From contig CATQIJ010000003.1 in the NCBI GenBank assembly GCA_958296345.1, forward strand, positions 62,001 to 126,000: a DNA stretch of 64,000 nucleotides, in the 5' to 3' direction. Positions 36,760 through 47,540 of the stretch are shown one piece after another. Every line of letters starts with the position of its first letter. Within the stretch, counting starts at the first letter, position 1. This DNA comes from an uncultured Rhizobiaceae bacterium. GTDB lineage: Bacteria; Pseudomonadota; Alphaproteobacteria; Rhizobiales; Rhizobiaceae. The position numbers and the translations under genes are program-made. The notes beneath the pieces were generated by a model. It was not told the origin of the DNA. It ran no database searches and saw only the letters and a list, made by a program, of their open reading frames with translations.

Positions 36760-36801
36760 GATACAGATAAATAAACAATATCTCGGAAATAAAGGTGAAG
36801 T

Positions 36802-37415
36802 ATGAAGATTTATGATGGGGGTAGAGCACCTAATCCAAGACGGGTTCAGATATTTCTCAAAGAAAAAGGAATTGAAATTGAAACTCAACAATTAGATTTA
36901 AATACACATGAGTATCGCTCGCAAGAAATGCTTGCAAGAAACCCAACTGCAACGGTTCCATTTCTTGAGCTTGATGATGGCACTGTGATTTCGGAAACAA
37001 TTGCAATTTGTCGTTACATCGAAGAGCTTCATCTAGAACCAAATATGTTTGGCAATACATCACTTGAACGCGCAACCATCGAAATGTGGAGCCGACGAAT
37101 AGAGTTCGATTTCTTCCTTCGTGTTGCCCATTCGTTTCGTCATTTGCATCCTGCTGCTGAGGTTTTAGAGGGTGAGCAAATACCCGATTGGGGACGTAAG
37201 AACCAAAAGCTTGCCATTGAATACCTCGATATTCTTGACGCGCAATTAGCTCATAATCAATTTATTGCAGGCGATAGATTTTGCGTTGCTGACATTACGG
37301 CCATCGTGGCAATCCAATTTTTAAACCAGCACGGATTGAGATGCCGCAAGAAGGTTTGTTTAATTTAAAACGTTGGGTTGATGAGGTTTCAGCACGTCCC
37401 AGTTTGGAATTGTAA
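36802..37415 (+). pseudogene. Glutathione S-transferase family protein, one frameshift
   Basis: GST of about 204 residues. The thioredoxin-like N-terminal domain (NPRRVQIFLKEKGIEIE; TATVPFLELDDGTVISETIAICRYIEE, with the Glu-Ser glutathione site read as SET) and the helical C-terminal domain (RFCVADITAIVAIQFL) are in one frame to about 37328. There one A seems missing from TTAAAC; the other frame continues with a canonical end, RWVDEVSARPSLEL. The loss affects only the last helices. It is three bases before the UDG-like gene. Confidence 0.85.
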
Positions 37416-37417
37416 GT

Positions 37418-38024
37418 ATGAATATTGTTAAACTTCATGAGCAAATCAAAAAATGTCGTGTTTGCGTTGAAGAACCTATCGGCAACCCTTTACCGCACGA
37501 GCCAAGGCCTGTTGCTGTTTTATCATCAAAAGCTAAACTGTTGATCATAGGGCAGGCGCCGGGAACTAGAGTTCATGCTTCTGGTAAACCCTTTACTGAT
37601 CCATCTGGAGACCGATTGCGAGATTGTATGGGAATAGATGAAGCTGTTTTTATGACTCAGATAAATTAGCAATAGCACCTATGGGGTTTTGTTTTCCTGG
37701 ATTGGATAGCAAGGGCGGGGATCTTCCTCCGCGCAAGGAATGTTCAGCCCTTTGGCAACAACAAGTCTTGGATGCAATGCCTCAGGTTGAGCTTATTTTA
37801 CTCATTGGTATGTATGCACAAAAATATCACATGAAAGAGAACGCTGCAAAAACATTGACTGAGACAGTTAAGAATTGGCGGAGCGTTTATAATGAGTCCA
37901 CAAACCCTAAGCTTTTGCCTTTGCCGCATCCATCGTGGCGTAATAGTGGTTGGATTAAGAAAAACCTATGGTTTCAACCGATTTATTGCCTGAGCTGCGC
38001 AAAGAGGTTGCGCGTTTAATCTAA
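37418..38024 (+). pseudogene. Uracil-DNA-glycosylase superfamily protein, two frameshifts
   Basis: The N-terminal part (KCRVCVEEP; LLIIGQAPGTRVHASGKPFTDPSGDRL) and the second part (IAPMGFCFPG; LPLPHPSWRN near the C-terminus) belong to the uracil-DNA-glycosylase fold, with the GQAPG loop and HPS loop in the expected order. The frame breaks at about 37650, where a T is missing from a run of T, and again at about 37978, where an A is missing near the end. The corrected protein is about 200 residues. It is probably a repair enzyme of a family outside classical Ung; substrate unproven. Confidence 0.82.
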
Positions 38025-38122
38025 AAACTCTCCTTATTCAAATAAATTTCCATAGCTTGAAGAATTAGGTTCCAAAATTTTTCTATATGTGGAATTATAT
38101 TCTTATATATGTGGAGATTGTT

Positions 38123-38590
38123 ATGGATAAAACAGATAAGGCGATATTGGCGATTTTACAGGAAGATTCTACCCTTCCGGTGGCGGATATTGCCCGGAAA
38201 GTTGGGCTTTCGACAACACCGTGTTGGCGCCGTATTCAAAAACTTGAAGAGGACAAGGTTATCAAGATGCGTGTTGCAATTCTTGACCCTGTGAAGGTGA
38301 ACGCTGGCGTCACTGTTTTTGTCTCTATCAAAACGGATAAACACAACGAAGAATGGCTTAAACGTTTTGCCGAAGTTATTGTGAAGTTTCCAGAAGTCGT
38401 TGGGTTTTATCGTATGAGCGGCGATATCGACTATCTATTAAAAGTCGTTGTACCAGATATCAACGCTTATGATCTTTTTTATAAAAGGTTAGTTTCAAAT
38501 ATTGATATCGAAAATGTATCATCCGCTTTTGCAATGGAGCGGATTAAAGATACAACTCATTTGCCTCTTAATTATGTAAAAACACAATAG
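38123..38590 (+). CDS. Lrp/AsnC-family transcriptional regulator
   Basis: Regulator of 155 residues. The N-terminal helix-turn-helix (MDKTDKAILAILQEDSTLPVADIARKVGLSTTPCWRRIQKLEE) and the C-terminal RAM ligand domain (VVGFYRMSGDIDYLLKVVVPDINAYDLFYKRL) are standard. I chose the ATG at 38123 because GGAG lies seven bases upstream; an ATG further upstream at 38087 would add 12 untypical residues. Single gene; targets unknown, usually an amino-acid-related neighbour or itself. Confidence 0.92.
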   Translation: MDKTDKAILAILQEDSTLPVADIARKVGLSTTPCWRRIQKLEEDKVIKMRVAILDPVKVNAGVTVFVSIKTDKHNEEWLKRFAEVIVKFPEVVGFYRMSGDIDYLLKVVVPDINAYDLFYKRLVSNIDIENVSSAFAMERIKDTTHLPLNYVKTQ

Positions 38591-38698
38591 AAACCCTGCT
38601 TTTCCTTTGATTTATCAATATTGATACTTGTTATTGCACTTTATATTTTTATCATAAGGGGTGGCGGGTATAATGAAATTAAAAGGCAGTGACTGGAT

Positions 38699-41123
38699 AT
38701 GACAACATATACATTACAAGGTATTGGCGTAGATTTTGCTGACGTGGGACATGGTGTTGATGCATTTCTACCAAGTGTTACGCTTCAATTTACGATTATC
38801 AATGGCGCGCCAGTATTTTCATATACTGTAATTTCTTCATCGCCAGGTGACGCTGATGAAGTTCAACTTAACACCACTGCAATAAATGCAAATATAGATG
38901 GTGTTTCAGTAATACCAGAAAACCCAATGGATGAAACTTTTTTTGTTGAAGTTCAATGGAATGATAATGGAGTTACTCGTACAACTTATGTACTTGATAT
39001 TTTTGTACCGGGTACAGATTTTGACTATCTATTTGTTGTAGGTGGAGATGCTTTTCCAACATTTGCTACTGGCACTGCTTTTGAAAAATTCCTTGCAAAC
39101 GATGTTACTAGCCTAGGTGGTGTGACCTCTGGGCCATTTGCTCCAAATACAAATATTTCAATTCCTGGCATTGCTGGGGTTACAGTAAGTGAAGATGATA
39201 ATGTTGTCGGTACTTCTGGTAATGATGTTATTGATACAGGAATTGGTAATGATACTATTGATGGTGGCGCTGGATTGATGGTGGCGCTGGTAATGACACG
39301 ATTACCCCAGGTGAGAACAATGGTTTTGACCTCATGTTTGGCTCTACAGGCAATGACCAATACATCTTCACAGGCGTTGTTGGGAGTAATTCTTATTACG
39401 AATTGAATTATAGCAACTTAAACGCTGGTATTGCCCTTACAATTAATGGCTCTACAAATACTGGTAATGTTGTTAAAGGAGCAGGTGGCGCGCTAGGAAC
39501 TGATACCATTACAGATGTAGCTTCACCATTGAATTTGGGTTGGTTGAATGGCGGCATCATGTGGACTGGTACAGCATTCGATGATGTATTCAATATCACA
39601 ACGGGCACTGACCAATGGAATCAAGTTTATGGTGGCGCTGGTAATGACACATTTAATATGACCCGTAATGGTACTGGCCAAAATAGAATTGACTATTCAC
39701 GTGCGGCTGGCGCAATCAATGTTGATCTGTCTTTAGGCACAGCAAGTGATGATGGTGATGGTGGTGTTGATACCTTTAACGGTGATGTTTGGGAAATTCG
39801 AGGTTCAAACTTTACTGATACTATTGTTGGTAGCAACAATGATGAATCGTTTATTGGACGCACAGGCAATGATAGCATTGACGGCGGCGGCGGGTTTGAC
39901 CGTATTCGCTATGATCGCAATGGTGTTGATGGTGGCGTTAATGTTGATCTTTCAACTGGTACTGCAACTGGAGTCTGGTCTGGTCAGGCATTTACGCACA
40001 CTCTAAGTAATATTGAATGGGTTCGTGGAACGAACACTGGCAATGATACACTCACAGGAAATGCAGGGAATAACACTCTTGAGGGACGTGGAGGCGATGA
40101 CACACTTAATGGTGGCGCTGGTGTTGATAGGCTTTACGGTGACGATGGCATTGATACACTTAACGGCGGTACGCAGGGTGATTTCCTCTTCGGCGGTGAT
40201 GGCAATGCTATCCTGAATGGTGATCAGGGTGCTGACACGCTCAATGGCGGACGATTGATGGGGGTTCAAGTTCTGGCGACATCATGAACGGTGAAGGCGG
40301 GGACGATCTGATCTTTGGTGGTCAAGGCAACGATACCATCGATGGTGGTACTGGTGTTGATACTGTCGACTATTCAGGCTTTGGCGGTAATGTCGAAGTC
40401 AATCTCAATAATAATGGCAGCCCACAAACATCTGGCGGCGGCGATGTGATCAATAATGTTGAAAACATCATAGCTGGTGATTTTGCTGACCGCCTTACAG
40501 GCCGCGCCGGTGATGGCGAAATCCGCGGCGGCGCTGGTGGTGATCGTATCTTCGGGATTGGCGGTAATGACATGCTCTTTGGCGAAGGTGCCAATGACTT
40601 CATTCAAGGTGGCAATGGCGATGATTTTATCGACGGCGGTGATGGTCAAGACCAGCTCGATGGCGGCAACAACAATGACACTATATTGGGTGGTAATGAT
40701 AATTCACTCGACCGTCTAACTGGTGCTGCGGGTAATGATACGCTTGATGGCGGTGGTGGCCGTGATATTCTGCGCGGTGATAGTATCTCTGGCGGCGTAG
40801 TGACCACAGGCGGTGCTGACATTTTTGATTTCAACGAAGTGAACGACAGTCTTGCTGGCGGTCTTCGTGATATCATCCGCGACTTTGTTCAGGGTGAAGA
40901 CTTGATGGACTTGTCTGACATTGATGCCATCACGGGTGGAATGGATGATGCATTTACTTTCATCGGCACGGGCGGCTTCTCAGGAACTGCAGGTGAGGTT
41001 CGTTATGCATTTGGTGGCTCACACACGATTATCTCAGCTGATGTTGATGGAGATGGCGTTGCCGACTTCCAGATCGACCTAAATGGCAATATCACACTGG
41101 CTGCGAGTGACTTTGTTTTGTAA
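38699..41123 (+). pseudogene. RTX-type glycine-rich calcium-binding secreted protein, frame broken twice
   Basis: A secreted protein of about 805 residues: a unique N-terminal domain (about 1-165), then many GGxGxDxhx calcium-binding repeats (for example GNDTLTGNAGNNTLEGRGGDD) from about 170 to 720, and a C-terminal end (DVDGDGVADFQIDLNGNITLAASDFVL) typical of type I secretion substrates. The frame breaks near 39270 between two nearly identical repeats and near 40255. Repeat slippage could cause the first. No type I transporter genes are in the window. A bidirectional terminator follows. Confidence 0.85.
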
Positions 41124-41148
41124 GGTCACGATATAAATCAAACAGAAA

Positions 41149-41179
41149 AACCCGCCAGTTTATAATTGGCGGGTTTTTT
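41149..41179. terminator. Bidirectional terminator between the RTX gene and the dehydrogenase gene
   Basis: Nine-bp perfect stem AACCCGCCA/TGGCGGGTT (41149-41157 with 41167-41175), flanked by T-runs on both strands. It lies between two convergent genes. Confidence 0.88.
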
Positions 41180-41197
41180 ATTTCCTGGGCTTGAAAT

Positions 41198-42070
41198 TTA
41201 ACCAGCGTTTTTTAGCCTTGCTAATAGGCTAGACGTATCCCAGCGATTACCACTCATTTTTTGTACTTCTGAATAGAACTGATCCACGAGTGCTGTAACT
41301 GGAAGATTTGCACCGTTTGTGCGAGCTTCGTTTAGTACAATACTTAAGTCTTTGCGCATCCAATCTACTGCAAAACCATGCTCGTATTCACCAGCATCCA
41401 TAGTTTTCCAGCGGTTTTTCATTTGCCAGCTTTGCGCAGCGCCTTTTGAAATAACGCCCATCACAGCTTCAATATTCAGGCCAGCATTTTGGCCAAAATG
41501 AATACCTTCTGATAGGCCTTGAACTAATCCAGCAATACAGATTTGATTGACCATCTTAGTTAGCTGACCACTGCCGGCAGGTCCCATAAGGCCAACCATG
41601 CGGGCATAACAATCTATCACTGGTTTTGCTTTTTCGTATATGGCTTCATCACCGCCAATCATGACAGTAAGAACACCATTTTCAGCACCAGCTTGACCAC
41701 CGGATACAGGCGCATCCAAGAAATCGAATTTTTTTGTAGCGGCCGCTTTATTAAGTTCACGTGCAATTGCTGCGGAAGCGGTTGTGTTGTCGATGAAAAT
41801 TGCACCTTCTTTTACCGTTTCAAATGCACCACCTTCACCAAGAGTCACGCTTCGAAGGTCGTTGTCATTTCCGACACAGCAAAATACATAATCACAATCT
41901 TTTGCAGCTTCGGCAGGAGTAGAGCCATGACTTCCGCCAAATTCCTTAACCCAAGCCTCTGCTTTAGTCGTTGTGCGGTTGTAGACAGAAACTTCATGTC
42001 CACCTTTGGCGATATGACCTGCCATTGGATAGCCCATTACCCCTAAACCTATAAAAGCAACTCGTGCCAT
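41198..42070 (-). CDS. NAD(P)-dependent beta-hydroxyacid dehydrogenase (3-hydroxyisobutyrate / tartronate-semialdehyde type)
   Basis: Dehydrogenase of 290 residues with an N-terminal Rossmann motif (FIGLGVMGYPMAGHI), the substrate loop DAPVSGGQAGAENGVLTVMIGG near residue 118, and the catalytic Lys in QLTKMVNQICIAG near 168. The family includes 3-hydroxyisobutyrate dehydrogenase and tartronate semialdehyde reductase (GarR). With glycolate oxidase and hydroxypyruvate isomerase genes in the window, the latter role is attractive but not shown. Confidence 0.88.
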   Translation of the reverse strand: MARVAFIGLGVMGYPMAGHIAKGGHEVSVYNRTTTKAEAWVKEFGGSHGSTPAEAAKDCDYVFCCVGNDNDLRSVTLGEGGAFETVKEGAIFIDNTTASAAIARELNKAAATKKFDFLDAPVSGGQAGAENGVLTVMIGGDEAIYEKAKPVIDCYARMVGLMGPAGSGQLTKMVNQICIAGLVQGLSEGIHFGQNAGLNIEAVMGVISKGAAQSWQMKNRWKTMDAGEYEHGFAVDWMRKDLSIVLNEARTNGANLPVTALVDQFYSEVQKMSGNRWDTSSLLARLKNAG

Positions 42071-42138
42071 TTATTCGTCCTTCCTGTCTAAAATAATACA
42101 ATTCATTTTTTAAAATATGCGAGTGATTAAATAAAGCA

Positions 42139-44565
42139 ATGCGTAAAGTTATCAAATGGCTCTTTGGCACAAGTGTTTTGCTAGTCGTAGGACTGATCTT
42201 TTTTGGTGTTGTTGGTTATGGCGTTTTATTACGCACTTTGCCAAATGATAGTGGCACTATGAAACTTGCAGGATTAGAGGCGCATGTCGATGTGATCTTT
42301 GACCAAAATGCAATCCCTCATATTAAAGCTAATACGATGCAAGATGCGATGCAGACACTTGGTTTCATTCATGCGCGTGAGCGTTTGTGGCAAATGGAGT
42401 TTCTTAGGCGAGTTGGGCAGGGGCGCTTATCTGAAGTCTTAGGCGAAGCAACTGTTGATACGGATGTTTTCTTACGCACGCTTGATATGGCTAGTGCTGC
42501 AGAAACGTCTTTTCAAAAGCTACAGCCCAGAACGCAAAAAGCTCTAGTTGCTTATGCTAAGGGTGTGAATGCATATACCTCGCGTGAAACTAGATTATTT
42601 GAACCACGATTAGGTGCGGAGTTTCTAATTCTTGGAACTACGCCTGCGCCATGGGAGGCATGGAATTCTATTCTAATTTTGAAAGTTATGGGCTTTAGTC
42701 TCAGTGGTAATATGGACCGTGAGATGCAACGATTAGCAATGGCATCTCGTGGATTTAATCCTCAAGAGATTGATGATCTTGTTTCCTATAACCCAAAAGA
42801 TAATCCTCCTCCCTTACCAGATTTAAGAAAGCTATATGGCTTTGATAAAGAAGGAAAGTTTGTTGAGGAAGCAGCGTTATCTGATCGTGATGAGAGTGCA
42901 TTTGATCTGAGGTGGCCTACAGGGAAATCTGCATCAAATAATTGGGTTATATCTGGTGGTAAAACAAAAAGCGGTAAGCCTATATTAGCGAATGATCCAC
43001 ACTTGGGTTTTACAGCGCCATCTGCATTTTATTTGGCACACTTATCATTTGAGCAAGGCGGTAAAGCTCACGATTTAATTGGGGGTACATTGCCAGGAAT
43101 CCCTATGTTGATTACTGGGCGTAACGATCGTGTTGCATGGGGATTAACAACTACTAATCTGGATGCGCAGGATATCTTTCTGGAAAAGCTAAACCCTGAA
43201 GATGATAAACAATATAAAACCGAAAATGGTTGGGTAGATTTTGAAGCGAACGAAATAGAAATCAAGATATCTAACGCTAAAAGTAAGACGCTTTTTAAAC
43301 GTTCAACAAGGCATGGGCCAGTATTACCTGATGGATTTAGAAATCTAAAAAAACTTTTACCAGAAGGTTATGTAGCGGCTCTACAGTGGACTGGTTTGGC
43401 TGATGATGACACGACGCTTGATACCCTGATGGCGAATTTGTTTTCTAGTTTAGTTCATGAGTTTTTAGAGGGAACTAAGTATTCAGTTTCTCCGATGCAA
43501 TCCGTCGTCGTCGCGGATGTTGAAGGTAATATTGCTTTAGCAACTCCTGGAAGATTACCGATACGTGATGATGTAAATACTTTAAAAGGCCGTGCTCCAG
43601 TTTTGGGTTGGCTACCAGAGTATCAGTGGAAAGGGTTTGTTCAATCTGGGCAGTTGCCTAAAATTATAAACCCTGCATCAGGTGCAATCGCTACTGCAAA
43701 TGCTAATTTTTTCCCTGATAATTATCCGCATCATATTACCTATGATTGGGCTGAGCATTATCGTCAGAAGAGGGTTGAGAAGCTCGTGTTTGGATATTCT
43801 GAAAAACACGATGTAGAAAAATCACAAGCTATTATGGGTGATGACTTTTCCCAGCCGCTTTATTAGCTTGTGAGAATTGCAACAACAGCAGAACTTGATG
43901 GTGTTGGTGAAATAGGTGATGCCTTTCAAAAACTCTTAAAATGGGATGGGCGAATGAACTCTAATAATCCTGAGCCTTTAATAATGCTCGCTTGGTTTAG
44001 ACATTTACATGAGGCAATTTTAAAAGACGATTTAGACGGGCAATATGAGTTGTTTGATCGTGGCCGCATTACAAAAATTCTTCATATTTTAAGACGGGGA
44101 ACAGCACGAGATTGGTGTGATGTTGCTGATACAGAAGAAAAAGAGAGTTGCGCAATCATTTTGGATCAAACTTTTGATGCAGCTTTGGCTGAATTGAAAG
44201 TGCAATATGGTTCTGACTGGAAGAATTGGAAATACGGTGAAGCGCATGTTGCTTATAGTGAGCACCGTCCGTTTGGAAAGGTAGCGCCACTTTCCAATTT
44301 ATTTAATATTACAATTGAAAGTAGTGGTGGCCCTTATACGCTTCATCGTGGCCAAACAGGCTTTGGTGAAGAGGGGCCGTATCGTAGTCGTCATGGTGCA
44401 GCTTATCGTGCAATCTATGATTTTTCTGATTTGGATAAATCAATCTTTATTCAATCAACGGGACAGAGTGGTAATTTTCTTTCTCAACATTATAGTGACT
44501 TTGCAAAACCTTGGTCACAATCTAAATTCATGCCTATGACCACTGATGAAGCAACTTACACTTAA
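42139..44565 (+). pseudogene. Penicillin acylase-family (Ntn) hydrolase, split by an in-frame TAG
   Basis: A large N-terminal-nucleophile hydrolase of about 808 residues with an N-terminal hydrophobic anchor, an alpha region (IPHIKANTMQDAMQTLGFIHARERLWQMEFLRR) and a beta chain beginning at Ser in SNNWVISGGKTKSGKPILANDPHL near residue 270, the autocatalytic cleavage site. A TAG at 43864-43866 interrupts the protein, and the same frame goes on without a gap to 44565 (HVAYSEHRPFGKVAPLSNLFN). A single base change of CAG to TAG would explain it. Substrates may be acylated amines or lactones. Confidence 0.85.
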
Positions 44566-44578
44566 ACGCTAAAGGCAC

Positions 44579-45767
44579 ATGGATATTTACACCAGAATGA
44601 AAAATTTATTCGTATCTTTCAGGGTTTTGATTTTAACGACCCTAAGTTGCTTTGCTGATGGTGTTGTGAGCCAAGTTGTTTCTGCGCCAATTTTTGCTAA
44701 TGGCACAGTTCGTGATATTCCAAGCGGTATTAATATTTATCTTCAAAACGATAATGTGCGTGGTTTAAATTTTATGAACCCTGACGTCATTGGCTATGGC
44801 GTTCCGCCTGGGGGAAGTCTTGAAGTTGAAATGTTAAGTGGGTTTGAGCGTGACCCTAAGGTTCCGCTTGATGGAAGATCTTTGTTGTTGGCAGTTGGTG
44901 CTCCGCAACAAGGATTACCAGAAAGGGCAAGTGGACACATTATCTCTCAGGGGGATAATGAATTTACTTATGTGATTAAGCCCACAAGTGTTGATGGAAT
45001 GAATCCAGCGGGCCTTGCTTCTTCCGCAAAGGGCGTGGCCTTTGATCAGGTGCAGCAACGTGGCATAAAAATTATACACATGGGCGGCATTTTTCATTTA
45101 TTTCACGTGGCGAAAAGGGCGTTGTTGAAGTTCGATTTAAAGATAAAGCTGGTAACGTAATTGCTCGTGGACGGGGGGAACTTGAATTTTTGGTAAAACC
45201 AAGGCCGCAGATATTTCCTACAAATATTACGCATGATCAACGTAATCATAATTGGCAAAGACTAAAGCCTGGGCAAGTTGTTGGTGTTGCAAAAGGTACG
45301 CGCCCGATGCCGTTTTTACTATTTGACGAGAACAAAGGTATTGGAAATGTCGGCATTTATAGTGCTGGAGTTTTGTCAAATTATCAACTTGATGAGCAAG
45401 GCTATAAAATCCCGGTTGAGTTTGAACGTTATAATGGCGGCTTAATTTTAAAGGATAGCAATGGTGATGGGTTTCTAGACCCTACTATTGATATCATTAT
45501 TGGTGGTATTACGAATGAAGTGCCTGAGGGAGCAACGGGGTATCAAGCTGTTACACCCTTGGTTGGCGAGAAGCCATTTTGTCAAAGCCAACAGGTGATT
45601 TTAATAAAAGGGCAGGGAAAAACCTAGGAGGCTTAATATTGCAAGTTGTCTATATTGCTGGTGATAAAACAGGTTTTTACAGAATGACATTTTCACTCTT
45701 AGAGCGTTTTGGTGATGTTACTAGCCCAGATGGTTCTAGTGTTACTTATACGATTGTTGTCGAATAA
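44579..45767 (+). pseudogene. Unknown secreted protein, two frameshifts
   Basis: I do not recognise the family. The N-terminus (ATG at 44579, or 44597) has a signal-like hydrophobic stretch; the rest looks beta-rich. The frame shifts near 45084 (one C missing) and near 45584 (one T missing). The corrected protein has about 395 residues, with strands repeated between 90 and 370 and an EF-hand-like loop LKDSNGDGFLDPTIDIIIGG near 300, suggesting calcium binding. It begins 13 bp after the acylase frame ends, so the two may be co-transcribed. Confidence 0.65.
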
Positions 45768-45768
45768 G

Positions 45769-47034
45769 TTATAAAACGCCCATTTCGCTAAAGGGAATAA
45801 AATCAACTAGATCACCTTTATTAACCACTGTGGTTTCTTCGTGGATTTCTATTAAACCAGAAGACTTTCGTAGGCCAGTTATAAGACCAGAACCATCACG
45901 TTCAAATTTAAGAGCAGTGGCATTGCCGTTTTCATCTGGTTTTATAAAGCCGCGAAGAAATTCACGACGGTCTGGTTTTGAATTTAAGGAAAAGCCTGAT
46001 GGTATTTGATATCGTTGTGGTGTCTTCCATTGCCCGCCACTTAAGGCTTCAATACATGGACGTATGTAAAGTAGGAAACAAACGAAGGCGGCTACTGGAT
46101 TGCCCGGGAGTGTAAAGACTAGTGTGTCTTTAATTTGCCCGAAGCTCATAGGACGACCAGGTTTAACAGCTAATTGCCAAAGATGACATTTTCCTAGGGT
46201 GGAAAGTGCATCGACAAAATAATCTTCTTCGCCTTTGGAGGCACCACCTGTTGAGATTATTACATCATATTTTGATGAGGCGCTTTGGAGTAGTTCATGG
46301 ACTTTTTTCTCATTGTCGGAGCAGACACCAAGGTCTGTAATATTGATATTTAAACTTTCAAGAAGCCCAGATAACATGAAATGATTTGCATCATAGACTT
46401 TTCCGTTTTGAAACGCTTCGTGTGGCCGTAATACTTCGTTGCCACTTGAGAGTAGGCCAATGTTCAATGGCTTATAGACTGTAATTTCACTTGTGCCTGT
46501 TGAAGCGATTGCGGCCAAATCTTGTGGGCGTAATTTACTACCAGATTTTGCAACGACTTCATCTTGGGCAACATCTTCGCCTGATAAGCGGCAATTAGCA
46601 CCTTTTTTTAATCCTGCAGGAATTGCTATAAAATTTGAACCTTCTTGCTCGTGTAGTTCGCAATCTTCTTGCATAGCAATCGTATCTGCACCTTGAGGCA
46701 TTTTTGCGCCAGTAAAAATTCGCGCTGCAGAAAGTTTTGGTAGTTCTACATTGTTAGTATCGCCTGCTGCTATTCTTGCTGTTAGTGGAAAGAACCCGCC
46801 AGCTGGTTCAAAGTCTGCGTGGGCATAGGCGTAGCCATCAACTGCAGAATTATCGAAAGCAGGGATGTTTCGGGGGGTGATTATATTTTCTGCAAGAATT
46901 CTACCATTAGCATTTTGTAGATTTATAGTTTCAATTTCAACAATTGTTTTCATTTGTTCATGTAAGATTTTTAACGCTTCATCGTGGCGTAATCTATCTT
47001 TGTCATGTACGAAACAATCGTCAGCTAGTTTCAT
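45769..47034 (-). CDS. moeA: Molybdopterin molybdenumtransferase
   Basis: Inserts molybdate into adenylated molybdopterin, completing the molybdenum cofactor. The 421 residues include DNSAVDGYAYA near residue 64, the ADTIAMQED segment near 118, the nucleotide-binding-like STGGASKGEEDYFVDAL near 250 and LPGNPVAAFVCFLLYIRP near 302. It overlaps mobB by four bases, last gene of the run eamA-MFS-fdhD-mobA-mobB-moeA on the minus strand. It converges on the unknown secreted protein gene with no spacer. Confidence 0.95.
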   Translation of the reverse strand: MKLADDCFVHDKDRLRHDEALKILHEQMKTIVEIETINLQNANGRILAENIITPRNIPAFDNSAVDGYAYAHADFEPAGGFFPLTARIAAGDTNNVELPKLSAARIFTGAKMPQGADTIAMQEDCELHEQEGSNFIAIPAGLKKGANCRLSGEDVAQDEVVAKSGSKLRPQDLAAIASTGTSEITVYKPLNIGLLSSGNEVLRPHEAFQNGKVYDANHFMLSGLLESLNINITDLGVCSDNEKKVHELLQSASSKYDVIISTGGASKGEEDYFVDALSTLGKCHLWQLAVKPGRPMSFGQIKDTLVFTLPGNPVAAFVCFLLYIRPCIEALSGGQWKTPQRYQIPSGFSLNSKPDRREFLRGFIKPDENGNATALKFERDGSGLITGLRKSSGLIEIHEETTVVNKGDLVDFIPFSEMGVL

Positions 47035-47540
47035 TTTTTAATCTCGCAAGTTGTCAAAATGAAATTTGCAATTTCTTTAATGTCGTTACGATGAAAATGT
47101 GGGAGAGGGCAGTCTATTATTTTTGTGTCGCAGGCAATTGCTTTTATGTTGTCATCGTTTGACCAAAGTGCGTCACGACCATTTGCTTCGCCAATGATTT
47201 CTAGTTTAGCAATGTTCTCTCGTTTATAACCTTCCACTAAAACCAGGTCGCATGGGGATAGCTTGGTAAGCATTGTTTTAAAATTTGGCTCATCGCTCTC
47301 ACGTAATTCGTGTTGAATTGCCCAACGGTTTGCAGAGACTAAAATTACTTCGTTTGCTCCTGCTTCACGATGTTTGAAGCTATCGGTTTTAGGGGTGTCG
47401 AGATCAAAAGTATGGTGGGCATGTTTTATTGTTGAGACAACGAACCCACGGTTAGTAATTTCAGTGACTAAACTTGCAACAAGTGAGGTTTTTCCAGAAT
47501 TCTTCCAGCCCGCAATACCAAAGCACTTTTCTAAATTCAT
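47031..47540 (-). CDS. mobB: Molybdopterin-guanine dinucleotide biosynthesis protein MobB
   Basis: GTP-binding helper of cofactor maturation, 169 residues. The P-loop GIAGWKNSGKTSLVASLV is near residue 8, and TIKHAHHTFDLDTPKTDSFKHREAGA near 38 and LVLVEGYKRE near 98 are family landmarks. It overlaps mobA by four bases and moeA by four bases, so the three are translationally coupled. Confidence 0.95.
   Translation of the reverse strand: MNLEKCFGIAGWKNSGKTSLVASLVTEITNRGFVVSTIKHAHHTFDLDTPKTDSFKHREAGANEVILVSANRWAIQHELRESDEPNFKTMLTKLSPCDLVLVEGYKRENIAKLEIIGEANGRDALWSNDDNIKAIACDTKIIDCPLPHFHRNDIKEIANFILTTCEIKK

Noticed and set aside
40003..40876. Several long open frames opposite and beside the RTX repeats
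   Set aside because: Repetitive Gly/Asp codons leave other frames open by chance; translations are low-complexity and lack start sites.
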